A DNA stretch of 64,000 nt, from assembly GCF_023159225.1 (NCBI RefSeq), contig NC_063173.1, positions 6,144,352 through 6,208,351 on the forward strand, read 5' to 3'. This DNA comes from Perognathus longimembris pacificus (lineage: Eukaryota; Chordata; Mammalia; Rodentia; Heteromyidae). Shown one piece after another: positions 10,960-23,034 of the stretch. The notes under the pieces were generated by a model, which had not been told where the DNA came from, did no database searches, and worked only from the letters and a program-made list of their open reading frames with translations. Positions within the stretch are counted from its first letter, which is position 1. Every line of letters begins with the position of its first letter. A program made the translations under genes and the position numbers.

Positions 10960-11090
10960 TATGGACTGGGAGGAGGAAAGATAGGAGAAAAACGAGGGAC
11001 GAGGTAGCAAGTATGACAAGAAATGCACTCACTACCTTAAGTATGTAACTGTAACCCCTCTGTACATCACCTTGACAGTAATTTTTTGAA
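10960..11090 (+). mobile_element. L1 3'-end fragment
   Basis: Block order gggaggaggaaagatagg, acaagaaatgcactcactac, taactgtaacccctctgtac and catcaccttgaca matches the element at 42.9-43.4 kb. It is the last recognisable transposon for more than 8 kb. Confidence 0.65.
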
Positions 11091-12282
11091 GTTAGGGACT
11101 ATATATGTGAATGCCATTTTTATAAAACAAAAGCTAAAAAGTCGTCTACATTTTACATTCATTGAAAAAAAGCATAGAAGGATACTTTTTAAACTATGTA
11201 ACCATTGGTATTGACAGTTGCTTTTTTTTTTTTTTGGAAGGAATTCATTCTTGTAAATACTTGGAAACAGGGAAGAATATGTTTTGTTCAAAAACGAGAG
11301 GTTTCATATCCTAGAAACCACAGTACGATTTGATTACTGGCTTACTCGGACACAGCCCCCGGGCCCGAGTTCCTCCGTGTGAGCCGTGTCTCCACGTCAC
11401 CGCAGGGGACGGGCCGTCGTGCTCGAGGTCCCGGCACAGCCGGCCGGCTTCAAGTTCGAAGGCCAGCGTCCACCCCTCGGGTTTCGCTTCTCGCCACCCC
11501 AGCTGCTGGAGGCAAACAAAAGGAGAAGAGAAGAGACCTGGGAAGGGCGGCAACGCTCCCCTCGAGCCGGCGACGGACGCGCGGCCGTCCCCAGCCGAGC
11601 GCTCACGGCCACGGTGCGGGGCACGGCCGGCACGGCGAGGGTCGGGCTCCCAGAGTGTGCCCACGCGGGGGGGGGGAGGACCCCAGACACGAGTGTGAGA
11701 GGCGCACACACGCACGCGCACGCGCTCCACAGACTTTCTCCCCCCCGCCCCATGTGGCCTAACTAGTGCGTTCAGGGCGAGCCGGGCGTGGCCGCGGGGC
11801 GAGGCCCGGTTCCCGGAGCCCCGCGCGGGTTCCCAGCGAGCTCCAACCACCCGGGAAAAGCCTCTCACCACCACCACCCCCCACCCACAGGGGAGTCCGC
11901 TCCTCCCTCCCCTCCCCTCCGTTTCCCCCGGGTGAGGGGCGGGGCGGGGCGCGGTGCACCGGGGGGACAGGGCGGGGCCGCCGCCCTGACGCTCCGGACA
12001 GCACCTGAGACCCGGACGACGCGGGGTGCCCCGGCTGCCCCGCCCCTCCCCTCCTCGTCCGGGCCCCCGCACACCACCCCCCTCCCGCCCGCACTCCTCT
12101 TTCCCGCCCCGCCTCTCCCTCCCTCCGTCTCTCGGTCGCGGCTGTCTGGGAAGGCGGGAGGCGGGGTGATTGACGGGGCCGCCCAGTGGCTGAGGGGCTG
12201 CGGAGGCGGGGCGTGCAGGGAGGCCGTGGAGCTTTCTTGAAACCGGTTGGGGGTGGGTCCGGAGATAGCGTTTCCCCACCTC

Positions 12283-12480
12283 ATTGGTTGCCCCGACTGG
12301 GTTGTTATGGTAACAGATGACGGAACAGTTCCCTTACGAACCGGCCAATGAGAAGCGTCGTCTTTTGCGCCGCGCCTCCGAGCTGGCCGGGACGGGAGGG
12401 AGGGGGGAGGGAGAGGGCGGTGCCAGGACGTCCTGCGGAAGGACGGGGGCGGGGCCTGTGACGCAGCCAGGCTAGCCAAT
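12283..12480 (+). promoter_or_regulatory. PCF11: NF-Y/RFX/Sp1-type motif cluster upstream of PCF11
   Basis: Three CCAAT pentamers: inverted ATTGG at 12283-12287, CCAAT at 12345-12349 and CCAAT at 12476-12480. A near-palindromic X-box-like GTTGTTATGGTAAC (RFX type) lies at 12301-12314 and a GC box gggggcgggg at 12445-12454. This is motif matching only; occupancy is inferred. Confidence 0.55.
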
Positions 12481-12504
12481 CGCGCTCGGTTTCGCCAACG
12501 GCCC

Positions 12505-12600
12505 CGCCTTTTTTTTTTTTTTTTTTTACCGCACATCTCCCTCCCCCCCCCACCCCGCCCGCCCGCCCGCCCGCCCGCCCGCCCGCCCCCCCCCCCCACC
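12505..12600 (+). repeat. Poly(T) run and (GCCC)n/C-tract
   Basis: A ~20-nt T run is followed, within 30 nt, by about eight GCCC units and a run of C. The complementary strand is G-run rich and could fold into G-quadruplexes close to the likely PCF11 start site. Confidence 0.85.
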
Positions 12601-12663
12601 TCAGTTCATTTCGCACGACGCAGCGGTTGGGAACACAGACATTTTCGGAGCCGGAGCCGCCAG

Positions 12664-12680
12664 TGCCGCCGCCATTTTGT
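12664..12680 (-). promoter_or_regulatory. PCF11: YY1-type element in PCF11 5' leader
   Basis: gccgccgccattttgtg contains the complement of the YY1 core (AAnATGGCGGC). Such sites typically lie just downstream of starts in TATA-less promoters, suggesting initiation around 12.60-12.66 kb (inference). Confidence 0.5.
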
Positions 12681-12897
12681 GTCTGTGGAGAAAGAAGCTT
12701 CTTGGGCGGCTGGGAGCGGACCGAAGCATTTCCCCCTCCGTGAGACGGCGGCGCTTCATCCCCGAGGTTCCCCCCTCCCGGTGTCGTCCCCCACCACCCC
12801 CCCCCCTCCGCGGTCAGCATGTGGTGAAGCCGGAGCCGCGAGGAGGCCCCCCGGGGGAGCGAGGAAGAGGAGTCGGCGGGGAGGCGGGGTGTCGAGC

Positions 12898-12928
<31 letters not shown>
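12898..12928 (+). repeat. PCF11: (CGG)n tract in PCF11 5' UTR
   Basis: About nine to ten GCG/CGG units ending ~25 nt before the start codon. GC-rich leader repeats can impede scanning and are length-polymorphic in other genes; no effect here is shown. Confidence 0.85.
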
Positions 12929-12953
12929 ACCTCGGCGGGGGGACCGCGGCGCG

Positions 12954-13145
12954 ATGTCCGAGCAGACGCCGGCCGAGGCCGGGGCTGCTGGGGCCCGGGA
13001 GGACGCCTGTCGGGATTATCAGTCGTCGCTCGAAGACCTGACCTTCAATAGCAAACCGCACATCAATATGCTGACCATTCTAGCCGAGGAGAACCTGCCC
13101 TTCGCCAAGGAGATCGTCTCTCTCATCGAGGCCCAAACCGCCAAG
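12954..13145 (+). CDS. PCF11: PCF11 exon 1 (coding part)
   Basis: Residues 1-64, start of the CTD-interacting domain (YQSSLEDLTFNSKPHINMLT). It ends AAG before gttttt, in phase 0 with exon 2. The donor lacks the usual purine-AGT after GT. Reading through it gives 21 more codons and a stop at 13209-13211. Confidence 0.9.
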
Positions 13146-16100
13146 GTTTTTATACACCCCGCAGCCTCCTATTATTCTTCTAATATCCCCCCCTCCCCCC
13201 CCCGAGCTTAGCGTCAGCCTCCGTCCCCAGGTCTCGCTTTTCCACCCCGAGGGTGGTGGGGGGGGCCGGGGCTCCTCCTCACCCCCACTCCCCCCCCCCT
13301 CCACCTCACCCACTCAGGCTCGGTCTGGGGGGGGAGCCCCCCCCCAGGCTCGGAGCGTGGGCCTCTAAGGGGGGGGTGGGGGAGTGGGGAGGAGAAAGGG
13401 TGGAGCCCCCATTTCCGCTTACCAACTCCCCGTGTAGGCCACACCGCATTATTGTACGCAGCCCTTTTTAGGGTGTGGGGGGGGGTGGGCCGGAGGGGAG
13501 ACGAGACTCGAGGGCAGTTTTGAGTGTATTTTATTTATTTATTTATTTTGTGGAGAGGGGGGAGTTAGAGTTAACTAAATCAAACCGTTTTGAGGCTCTC
13601 CCCCCACCCCCCCCATTTCCCGGGAAGGTTGGGGAGTGGTTCTCCCGTTTTTGTTTTTTTTCCTCCAGTACCCTCTTTGGGGGGTATTTGTGCTCTTGTG
13701 GGTTGGAAGGAGGTGAAGGGGGGACCTGGGAGAGAGAGAGAGAGAGCTGCTGGGTGGGCGGGTGTAGAGAATCGGCTCTCCCACCCCCCCCCCCACCCTC
13801 ACCCCCACCCCCCCATCTCCCCGAGTGGAGCAGCGGCCTGTTAGGAACCCAACATGGCGCCTGGAAAGCACATGATGCGAAAGGGAAGAGCGGAGAATCC
13901 ATTCCCTGCCAGCCAGGCAGCTGCTCGCACCCGTCAGCCCCATTTTGGGGTGGGGGCGGCTAGGTCAGACTCTTGATTTCTCCCTTCCGAGGGGTCCGAT
14001 TTGCTCCCAGATGTGGGAAGCCCGGGCCACGGGTGGGGCTTGGTTGGTGGTGGGGGGGGGGTGGGGAGAGGGAAGAGATCTTATCCAACCTGTAGGTGGA
14101 GATCTGGCCCCGAGGGTAACTTAGCTTTCGTAGTTTCTCTTTAAAAAGTTAAGTCCCTCCTCCTCTTCCTTCTCTTTTTCCCCCCCTCCCTTCCCTGATA
14201 GTAAAGGCGTGCTTTTCCGTCACCCCTTGACAGAAGTGGCCCTCTGCCACCTTTCATTTATTTCCCTGTAGTTCTTCCTCTTCCGTGGATTCATTTGGGA
14301 TCGATATGTCATTTTAAGTAAAGTTACTGTTAAAACTTCGTTATAAGTTTCAATAGCTTCCCAGTACTACTACGCTTTTAGGTTATTTTTCAAGCTTGTA
14401 CTTGCGGTTTAGTTTTTTCTAGATAGTGATTGCAATGATCAGGATGAGCCTCCTTTTAGCAGAGTGAACCCCTTTTAAAAGGCCACTACTTAACAACAAC
14501 CACCAATATATTGTTTAGAGACGGTTTCTGTCTAGTGTAAAACTGAGTGGTCTGACTAATAAATGGTTTTGAAATGTGTGACTGGTATTATAAAATTTGT
14601 GAATAAAACATATAAAATATGTACTTGTCTTTTTTATTTACCTTTGTAAGGTGTAGAAGTTGTTTCCAAGACTTATTTTTATCTATGTGGTTGTGTGTTG
14701 TAAACAAAAGTCTTTAAGTGACTTGGGTTCATTCTTCTTTAGGTTCCATCCACTCTTTTGGGTAAATCAGTTCACAAGATACACGGTTTCAAGTGGTCCT
14801 TTCATATCTTAATTTAGAGGGAATTTTTTTTTTCCTTTTTAAAGGGCTCAACAAGATTACTGTTTTCATTTTGAAAATACAAGCTTTCATTCACCTTTTC
14901 CTGTTGACTGAAACAGCTGTTCTTTTTAAAGTATGAGATTTAAGAAGGCCGTGTTCCTCATACTGGGCATCCTTTTTGTTAATACCACGTATCTGTTGGA
15001 TGTAAATTTGTGCCTTGTTAAAGGCTTAATAGGACATTCAATGCCTTTTGAAAAAGCACACTTGCATTTTTAACAAAGTAACATTTAAAAATCGAATTGG
15101 ATATATTTTGGGTATTATTAATATTCCACAGCACCAAATGTTTCATAGCGCAGATTATCACTTAAAGAACAGCTGCCTTTACTGGTTTTTAGTGGATCCA
15201 GAAGACCTCCCAGGACCGAAAACTAAATGCTGGATACAGTGACCACATAAAACTTGTATTTGTGTATTCACGACCGTAGATAGACTGTTTGCTGGCAAAA
15301 GACAGCTGAAATTTTGGAAGCACCATGCTTCCTGTGTGTTTTATTTTATTTTTTTTGTAAAGCCAGACTTTGTGGGACTATCTTAATCTGGGTTGGAGGG
15401 GGGAGGGTGAGGGGAGGGTTTTCTGTCATTTGGTTAGCAAACTGGCTTGGTTTTGTGTTGTTTGCGTCCTTAGCATCGAAGGCATTGCTGAATTTAAGGA
15501 TTTACACCTAATTAGATTCATCCCATAAGGTAGCAATACTGAAAATATTACATAGAAGTGCTTCACCTATACAATAAAAGATTAATCTGTTGAACAGATT
15601 ATGGTGTTAAGAAAGAGCCTGTTAATCCTTAGTACTTAAATGGTATAAAACAAGACATGGTAAAGTCTCAGCAATACAATGTTTGACATGTTGGTACTAG
15701 TTTACCCACATGCAGTGGCCTTGTGAACCCCCCACCCCCTTTTTTTTTTTTTAAAGATAGCACCTTAAAAGACTCTTCATCCAAGGTTTTTCAAAGGTTT
15801 CTTTAGCCACTTGTGGTTGTAAAGGGTGTTACAGAAGCAAGAGCATTTCCACACACTTGTATGGGCAATTGGTTTTGTGAAATATGGCATTGTGTACTCC
15901 CGAACTATGAGCCTGCCCTTAGCTACAGGTAGCTATGGGTGTGTTCAGGGGTAAGATTTCTATACACATCGTCATGGGGTGGGTAAATGGGGATGACCTG
16001 TTTTTTTTTTTTTTTTTTTTTTAAGTCATGGGTGCTCCTGTGTAGTCAGAGTTAACACTTAGTTTATGTGGTATGTCATAATTCTCCTGAAGTTTGTGAA

Positions 16101-19100
16101 CCTGCTGATGCGCTCTGGAAGCTTGCTGTGCATCCTAGAAGCCAGTTGTGGGTAGGCATTACAGTTGAACTTGGGGCAACATTACATTGGAAAAGGCTAC
16201 CCTTTTACCGACATCAGCCTGACACTGGCTCTGCACAAATTTAGAACCTCTGGTTTGTTTGTGCATGCCAGAGGAAAAATAATCGTCGGAGAATTCATGC
16301 TGTGAAGAAAATCTTCAGGACATCCAGGTTTCCAGAGTCAAGTTCAACCTGATTTACATGATTCAGCGGCTGCTTCATCCAGTTTTTCTTGTATCAGTGA
16401 CAAACTTGCACCTTCCCTCATGTTCATGTGCAAGTATTTTAAGTGTCTTGCCATTGATATCGGATGTGAAGTGCGTTTCTTTATTCTTTGGGGTTTTAGA
16501 GAAGTGATCCTAATTTTACAGGTAACAGCTTCATAGACAAATACACAAACACGCTTCTTAAGAAACTAGGGTTTCTACTTCATTGAGAGTAGGCACACTG
16601 ATAGTGGGTCCCAAAGCTAATTCTTGGGATTACAGTCACTTTATAGTCACTTAGAACACAGGTGGGTTTTTTTTTTGTTGTTTTTTAACCAGCCACATGT
16701 GCCTGAAATCTACTTGAGTGGTAGACGAATACTAGGGCTTATGGTTTTCCTCCTGATAATTTTGAGCTTTTGTGTACCCAACTAAAGATCTTTGTAAGAG
16801 ATGAGAACTTGATGGACCACTTAAGTTTCATAAACGTTAATATATCAATTCAAAAGTATTTAGTGCCAACAAAAAGAGGTCTGTATTGTAGGCTTAAAAA
16901 CTCATTTTAAAAATAATTATTTGGTGGCAATTCATTATACTAAACTTCTCAGTTTCTTTTTATTACTTCAGGCTCCTTCCTCAGAGAAGCTTCCTGTTAT
17001 GTACCTTATGGATTCTATCGTGAAAAATGTTGGAAGAGAGTATCTCACTGCCTTTACTAAAAATCTTGTTGCAACATTTATTTGTGTTTTTGAAAAGGTA
17101 TATATACATTTAGAAACTTTTAAAGGAATGTGTTCCTGATTAAATAAATATTTGCCTTGCGTTGGGTTTTCTTGGGTGTTAAAATGTTTTATTCTTTTGG
17201 ACACTTTAACCAAGTACCTTTTCAACGAAAGTGGCTACTGCTAGTATTTTATGTTAGATCCTTAAGACAGATCCTAGAGTTTTACATAATACTTTTTAAG
17301 ATTAGAACGTGCTTGTATTCACTATTAGAATTGTGCATTTTCAAAAAAACATGTCGCCCCTTTTTAAGAGAAATGTTTGTTACTTTGTTCAAAATATGCT
17401 TTATGTGAATGTTGTAGGTATGTGTGAATGGTGGGACATTTCATAGCTTTAGGGTAATTTGGAAATAATTTTATTTTGCCTTAGTGCCTGAGAAAAGGTT
17501 CCTATTTTCCATACCCAGAGATTGAGGTAACATTGTATCTGGTAGTTTTGGTAATGCAGTATTAAGTTGAAAGGGTTGGATTTGCTGGCTTCTCTGCCAG
17601 TTAAGCTTTTCCTTCTTGCACTTAGGACATGTTTTAAAGAATTGTTGCCTAACTAACAGTAGGCAGTTTTACTTTTTTTTTTTAACTGCATTGGACACCT
17701 AAGAGTTGTGAAATTTTTTTAGAATTGGAAGCTTTTAAGAAAATACTAGGTTTTACTTGTTTTAAGTGAAGAGAAAAGAGATAGTATATTTAGAAGAAAT
17801 CTGGAAAGCTGTATTGTATATAACACTAAAAAGTGGCAGTATTTTCTTTGTAGATGTTTACTAAGTACTGCTTACCCGATGCTTTTAGTCTAAAAGAGAA
17901 GCTAATCTCACTAATTTAGGGGAGATTAGCCAGCTACCAAATTTCAGTTTCAGTATGGTTAAAATGTTAGATTTCACAGAATCTAACTTGGGTGTTACAA
18001 TACAGTTGACAAAGGGACCTTGTAGTAAACATAGCCTGAGAAGAGTATAAGTTAAATCCTGAAGTTAAAAACCAATTTGTTTTCCCAAGTATTAGGTTAG
18101 TTACTCTGATGGCTGGTTTTCTAAAAATTGTTATGACTATACAAATGTTAATAGGTAAGTTATATAAAGCCTATCAATGGTTAAGATTTTGTGCTTTGCA
18201 TATCACAAACAGCTTTTCATAGGGACTAATTGCATTACATTGGTTAGTAAGACAGATTGTCTTTAACTTTGTTACTAAGTAAAAGCTTTAGCTATCAGGT
18301 AAACTATCTTCTAGTTATATATTTTTTTCCAAGCCCTAAAATGTGGAGACATTTTATACTTTAAAAAATGGCCTTGCCTGGCTATTGCTTTCATGAGGAC
18401 TAGGTTATAACTTAGTTTTTCTAAATTTTTAAAGAATAACCTTTTGTACTCATGTACATTTTATAAATTATTACTGTGGTATATGTTTGCAGGTGAGCAA
18501 TATAGTTCTGTATGTGAAGTTAGAACAGATTTACGTAGTTTGATACTTAATATATAAAACATTCTATAGTAACTTAACAAGCCATAGAATTGTTCTGTTC
18601 TTCTAGGTGGATGAAAATACTAGAAAAAGTTTATTTAAATTACGCTCCACATGGGATGAGATATTCCCTTTGAAGAAACTTTATGCCCTGGATGTCAGAG
18701 TCAATTCATTAGATCCTGCTTGGCCTATTAAGCCTCTACCCCCCAATGTGAACACATCTAGCATCCATGTGAATCCCAAGTTTTTAAGCAAATCGGTAAG
18801 TTTTAACATGAGTGGTATATACTAGTATTAGCAGATGTTAACTTCTCTAAATGTTCTTTCCAGAAAGCAAGACTAGAGTAGTGCTGGGCCAGTTCAATTT
18901 GGAAAAGGAATGGAAATAACCTGTCTTGTTTACTTGTGTGACATTGGTAGCTTTAACTTTTGGGCAAGCTTTCTCTGTGTTTAAGCATGGTTGGATATTA
19001 ATGATTACTGATAATTCTTGGTTCTTTCTAGTTGGCCCTTTCTTGTAAGCTCTGTTTCTTAACAAGTTCTTTTTTCTTACAGCCTGAGGAGCCCTCAGCC

Positions 19101-22100
19101 CCTGGCGCCGCGGTCAGTTCTCCTAGCATCGCTACTCCTCCCGTCGTTCCTGACATACAAAAGAATCTTACTCAAGAACAGCTAATAAGGCAGCAGTTAC
19201 TGGCAAAGCAAAAACAATTGTTAGAACTTCAGCAGAAAAAGCTGGAGCTTGAGTTAGAGCAAGCTAAGGCACAACTGGTAAGTAGAGAAAACTTGGTTAT
19301 TTTAAGTGTCCTACAGTAGGAAAGCAATTATATTTGAGTTGTAACATTTTATCGATACTAAAAATTAAGATATATTAGTCTACATACACGCATGCACACA
19401 GGCACACAGGAGTTACAACCTACATTTTCCTGAACATGATTTTCTGTTGTCATAAGGTAGCACCTTTGTTTTTGTTTTTTGTGCCCCCACTGGGGCTTCA
19501 ATTCAGGGCCTGGGTGTGGCCCCTGAGCTTTTGTGCTCAAAGCCAGTATTCTACCGCGTGAGCCACAACTCCACTTAGAGCTTTTGGGTGGTTAATGGAT
19601 ATGTGCCTCATTGATTTTTTTTTCTGTCTGGGCTGACCGCGCTGCCACCCTCAGATCCTGATAAGCTAGCATTACAGGGGTGATCCACTGGTGCCTGGCA
19701 GCACGTTAGCTTGAGCCCTTACATTAATGTGGACTTACTCAGTTCTAAGACAGTAGGCGTGTTGGGAATGTTGTTGGATAATATTTAATGTCTCGTGAGC
19801 TTGAAGAATGAAGTTCCGGGGCTAGGGATATGGCCTAGTGGCAAGAGCGCTTGCCTCGTATACTTGAAGCCCTGGGTTTGATTCCCCCGCACCACATATA
19901 CAGAAAATGGCCAGAAGTAGCGCTGTGACTCAAGTGGCAGAGTGCTAGCCTTGAGCAAAAAAGCCAGGGACAGTGCTCAGGCCCTGAGCCCAAGGCCCAG
20001 GACTGGCAAAAAAAAAAAAAGAGTGAAGTTCCAGCCATGCGCCAGAGGCTGTAATCTCAGCTACTCAGGAGGCTGAGATATGAGGATGGCAGTTCAAAGC
20101 CAGCCCGGGCAGGAAAGTCCATGAGATTCTTATCTCCAGCTAACTACCAGAAAACTGGAAGTGACACTGTGCCTCAAGTGGTAGAGTGCTAGTCTTGAGC
20201 TGAAGAGCTCAGAGACAGTGCCAAGGCTCTGAGTTTAAAGTCCCATGATTGACCCCCCCCCCCCCAAAAAAAAGAACAAAGTTCCTGGAATTCTACTAGC
20301 TATTAAAAGAGATTCAGAAAACTGTCTATTTTTTTTTTTTTGGCCAGTCCTGGGCCTTGAACTCGGGGCCTGAGCACTGTCCCTGGCTTCCTTTTGCTCA
20401 AGGCTAGCACTCTGCCACTTGAGCCACAGCGCCACTTCTGGCACGTTTTCTGTGTATGTGGTGCTGGGGAATTGAACCCAGGGCCTCATGTATACAAGGC
20501 AAGCTCTCTTGCCACTAGGCCATATCCCCAGCCCGAAAACTGTCTACTTTTATGCATGGATAACTTTGTAATAAGTTATTTTTACTTATTTGGACTTATT
20601 AGGAATTTTTTTTTGTTTTTTTGCCAGTTCTAGGGCTTGAACTCAGGGTTTGGGCACTGTCATACAATTTCTTTGCTCAGGGCTAGAAGTCTACCACTTG
20701 AGGCACAGTTCTACTTCTGGCATTTTAGTGGTTAATTAGAAGTGCAAGTCTCATGGACTTTCCTCTCTGAGTTAGTTTCAAACTGATTTTCAGATCTTGG
20801 CCTCCTAAGTAGCTAGGATTACAGATATGAGCCTCTGGTGCCCAGCTTCAGAAAGAATTGTTAAGTTCATAAGTAATGACACTGGAAAAAATGAAATTTC
20901 ATAACATTGAATATGGGCTGGGAATATGGCTTGCCTCGTATACATGAAGCCCTGGGTTCGATTCCTCAGCACCACATATATAGAAAAAGCCGGAAATGGC
21001 TCTGTGGCTCAAGGGGTGGAGTTCTAGCCTTGAGCAAAAAGAAGCCAGGGACGGTGCTCAGGCCCTGAGTCCAAGCCCCAGGACTGGCAAAACAAAACAA
21101 AACAAAGTTCAAAACACTGAATGTAACTAGAATAGCTCTGGTTCTTGTGCAACGTAACTAGAGTATAGCGTTGAGCAGTTTCTTAGGTATAGTCTGGCGT
21201 AGAAAATTGAAAGTTAGGAAGAAGTAGACTCCCCCATTCTATAAAGGAAGTAATATACCACTTAGGTTCATGGGTTTTATTTTCATTATATTTGTACTTT
21301 AGAAATGTATAATGTAAAAATACAGTATTGAGGAAGTAGATTTGTTGAAAACATTGTCTTCTATATAAGGTCAAGAAATTGAAATTATTATTATTATATG
21401 TAGTATTAATATGAACATACATTTTGTATTTCAGGCAGTTTCTCTTAGTGTTCAGCAGGAGACAGCTAACTTGGGTCCTGGATCAACACCATCTAAATTA
21501 CATGTTTCTCAAATTCCCCCTATGGCAGTTAAAGCTCCTCCCCATCAGGTTCCTGTTCAACCTGAGAAAAGCCGACCCGGTCCGTCCTTACCAATTCAGG
21601 ACTTGAAAGGAACTAACCGGGATCCCCGCCTTAACAGGATAAGCCAACATTCTTCTCATGGTAAAGATCAGAGTCACAGGAAAGACTTCCTTGTAAACAC
21701 AGTGAACCAATCTGATACTAAGACTAGTAAAACTGTATCCTCTGAGAAACTTAATTCATCCAAACAAGAAAAAAGTAAATCAGGTGAAAAAATAGCTAAG
21801 AAAGAACTTGACCAATTAGATTCAAAATCAAAATCAAAATCAAAATCACCATCACCTTTGAAAAACAAAGTTTCTCACACAAAAGACTTGAAAAGTCAAG
21901 AATCTGAAAGTGTGAGGTTATCTGATATGAACAAGAGAGATCCAAGATTAAAAAAACATCTTCAGGATAAGCCTGATAGCAAAGATGATGATGTAAAAGA
22001 GAAGAGAAAAACGGCAGAAAAAAAGGATAAAGATGAGCACATGAAATCATCTGAACACAGACTAATTGGAAGTAGAAGTAAAATTATAAATGGCATTGTA

Positions 22101-22987
22101 CAAAAACAGGACACAGTCATAGATGAATTGGAAAAACAGGGGACAAAACCAGGGAGATCAAGTACTCGAAAACGATCAAGATCTCGATCACCCAAGTCTC
22201 GATCACCAATTATACATTCCCCAAAGAGAAGAGATAGGCGGTCGCCCAAACGAAGGCAGAGAAGTATGTCTCCAAGTTCGACACCCAAAGCTGGAAAGAT
22301 TCGCCAGTCAGGAGTTAAGCAGTCACATATGGAAGAGTTTACACCACCTTCCAGGGAGGAAAGAAATGCTAAGAGAAGTACTAAACAGGATATTCGAGAT
22401 CCAAGGAGAATGAAAAAGACTGAAGAAGAAAGACCACAAGAAACTGCAAATCAACATTCTATGAAGTCAGGCAATGAACCAAAGGAGAATTTAGAAAATT
22501 GGCCGAGTTCCAAGTCTGCTAAGAGATGGAAGTCTGGTTGGGAAGAAAATAAAAGGTATGATTTTAACATTTATTATAAGTGTGTAATATTCAAAGGTAG
22601 TGTTAATTTAGAAGTTAGAAAGTGTTAACTGGATGTTACAGTTAATATGTTATCTTTCCATTTAATTTTTTAACCTTTTTGTGTTGGTCATGGGGCTTGA
22701 ACTCAGGGCCTGAATGCTGGTGCCGAGCTATGTTGCTCAAGGCTAGTGATCTACCACCTGAGCCATAACTCTACTTCCAGGTTTTTGTGGTTATTTGGGA
22801 GATAAGCATCTCACTTGTCTTTCCTTCCCCTGCCTGGCTTTGAACCCTGATCCTCAGATCTTAGCCCCCTGACTGGCTAGGATTACAGGCGTGAGTCACT
22901 GGCACCATATAATTATTAAATTCCTGAAGGTTAAATACCGAAGCAACATGTTTTCTTAAGGACGATGAAGCCAGGAAACATCAGAAT

Positions 22988-23034
<47 letters not shown>

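Larger units (their letters stand above)
11340..13210 (+). promoter_or_regulatory. PCF11: PCF11 CpG-island promoter region
   Basis: GC-rich, CpG-dense block reaching more than 1 kb upstream of the likely transcription start and including exon 1. No TATA box is evident. CpG islands of this kind are often bidirectional, and human PCF11 has an upstream antisense transcript (from memory), so divergent transcription from here is plausible but not shown. The long GC-rich open frames on both strands are composition artefacts. Confidence 0.85.

Noticed and set aside
11311..12279. 322-codon antisense open frame in the PCF11 CpG island
   Set aside because: Low-complexity Gly/Arg/Pro product of GC-rich DNA with several overlapping frames of equal length; no recognisable domain.
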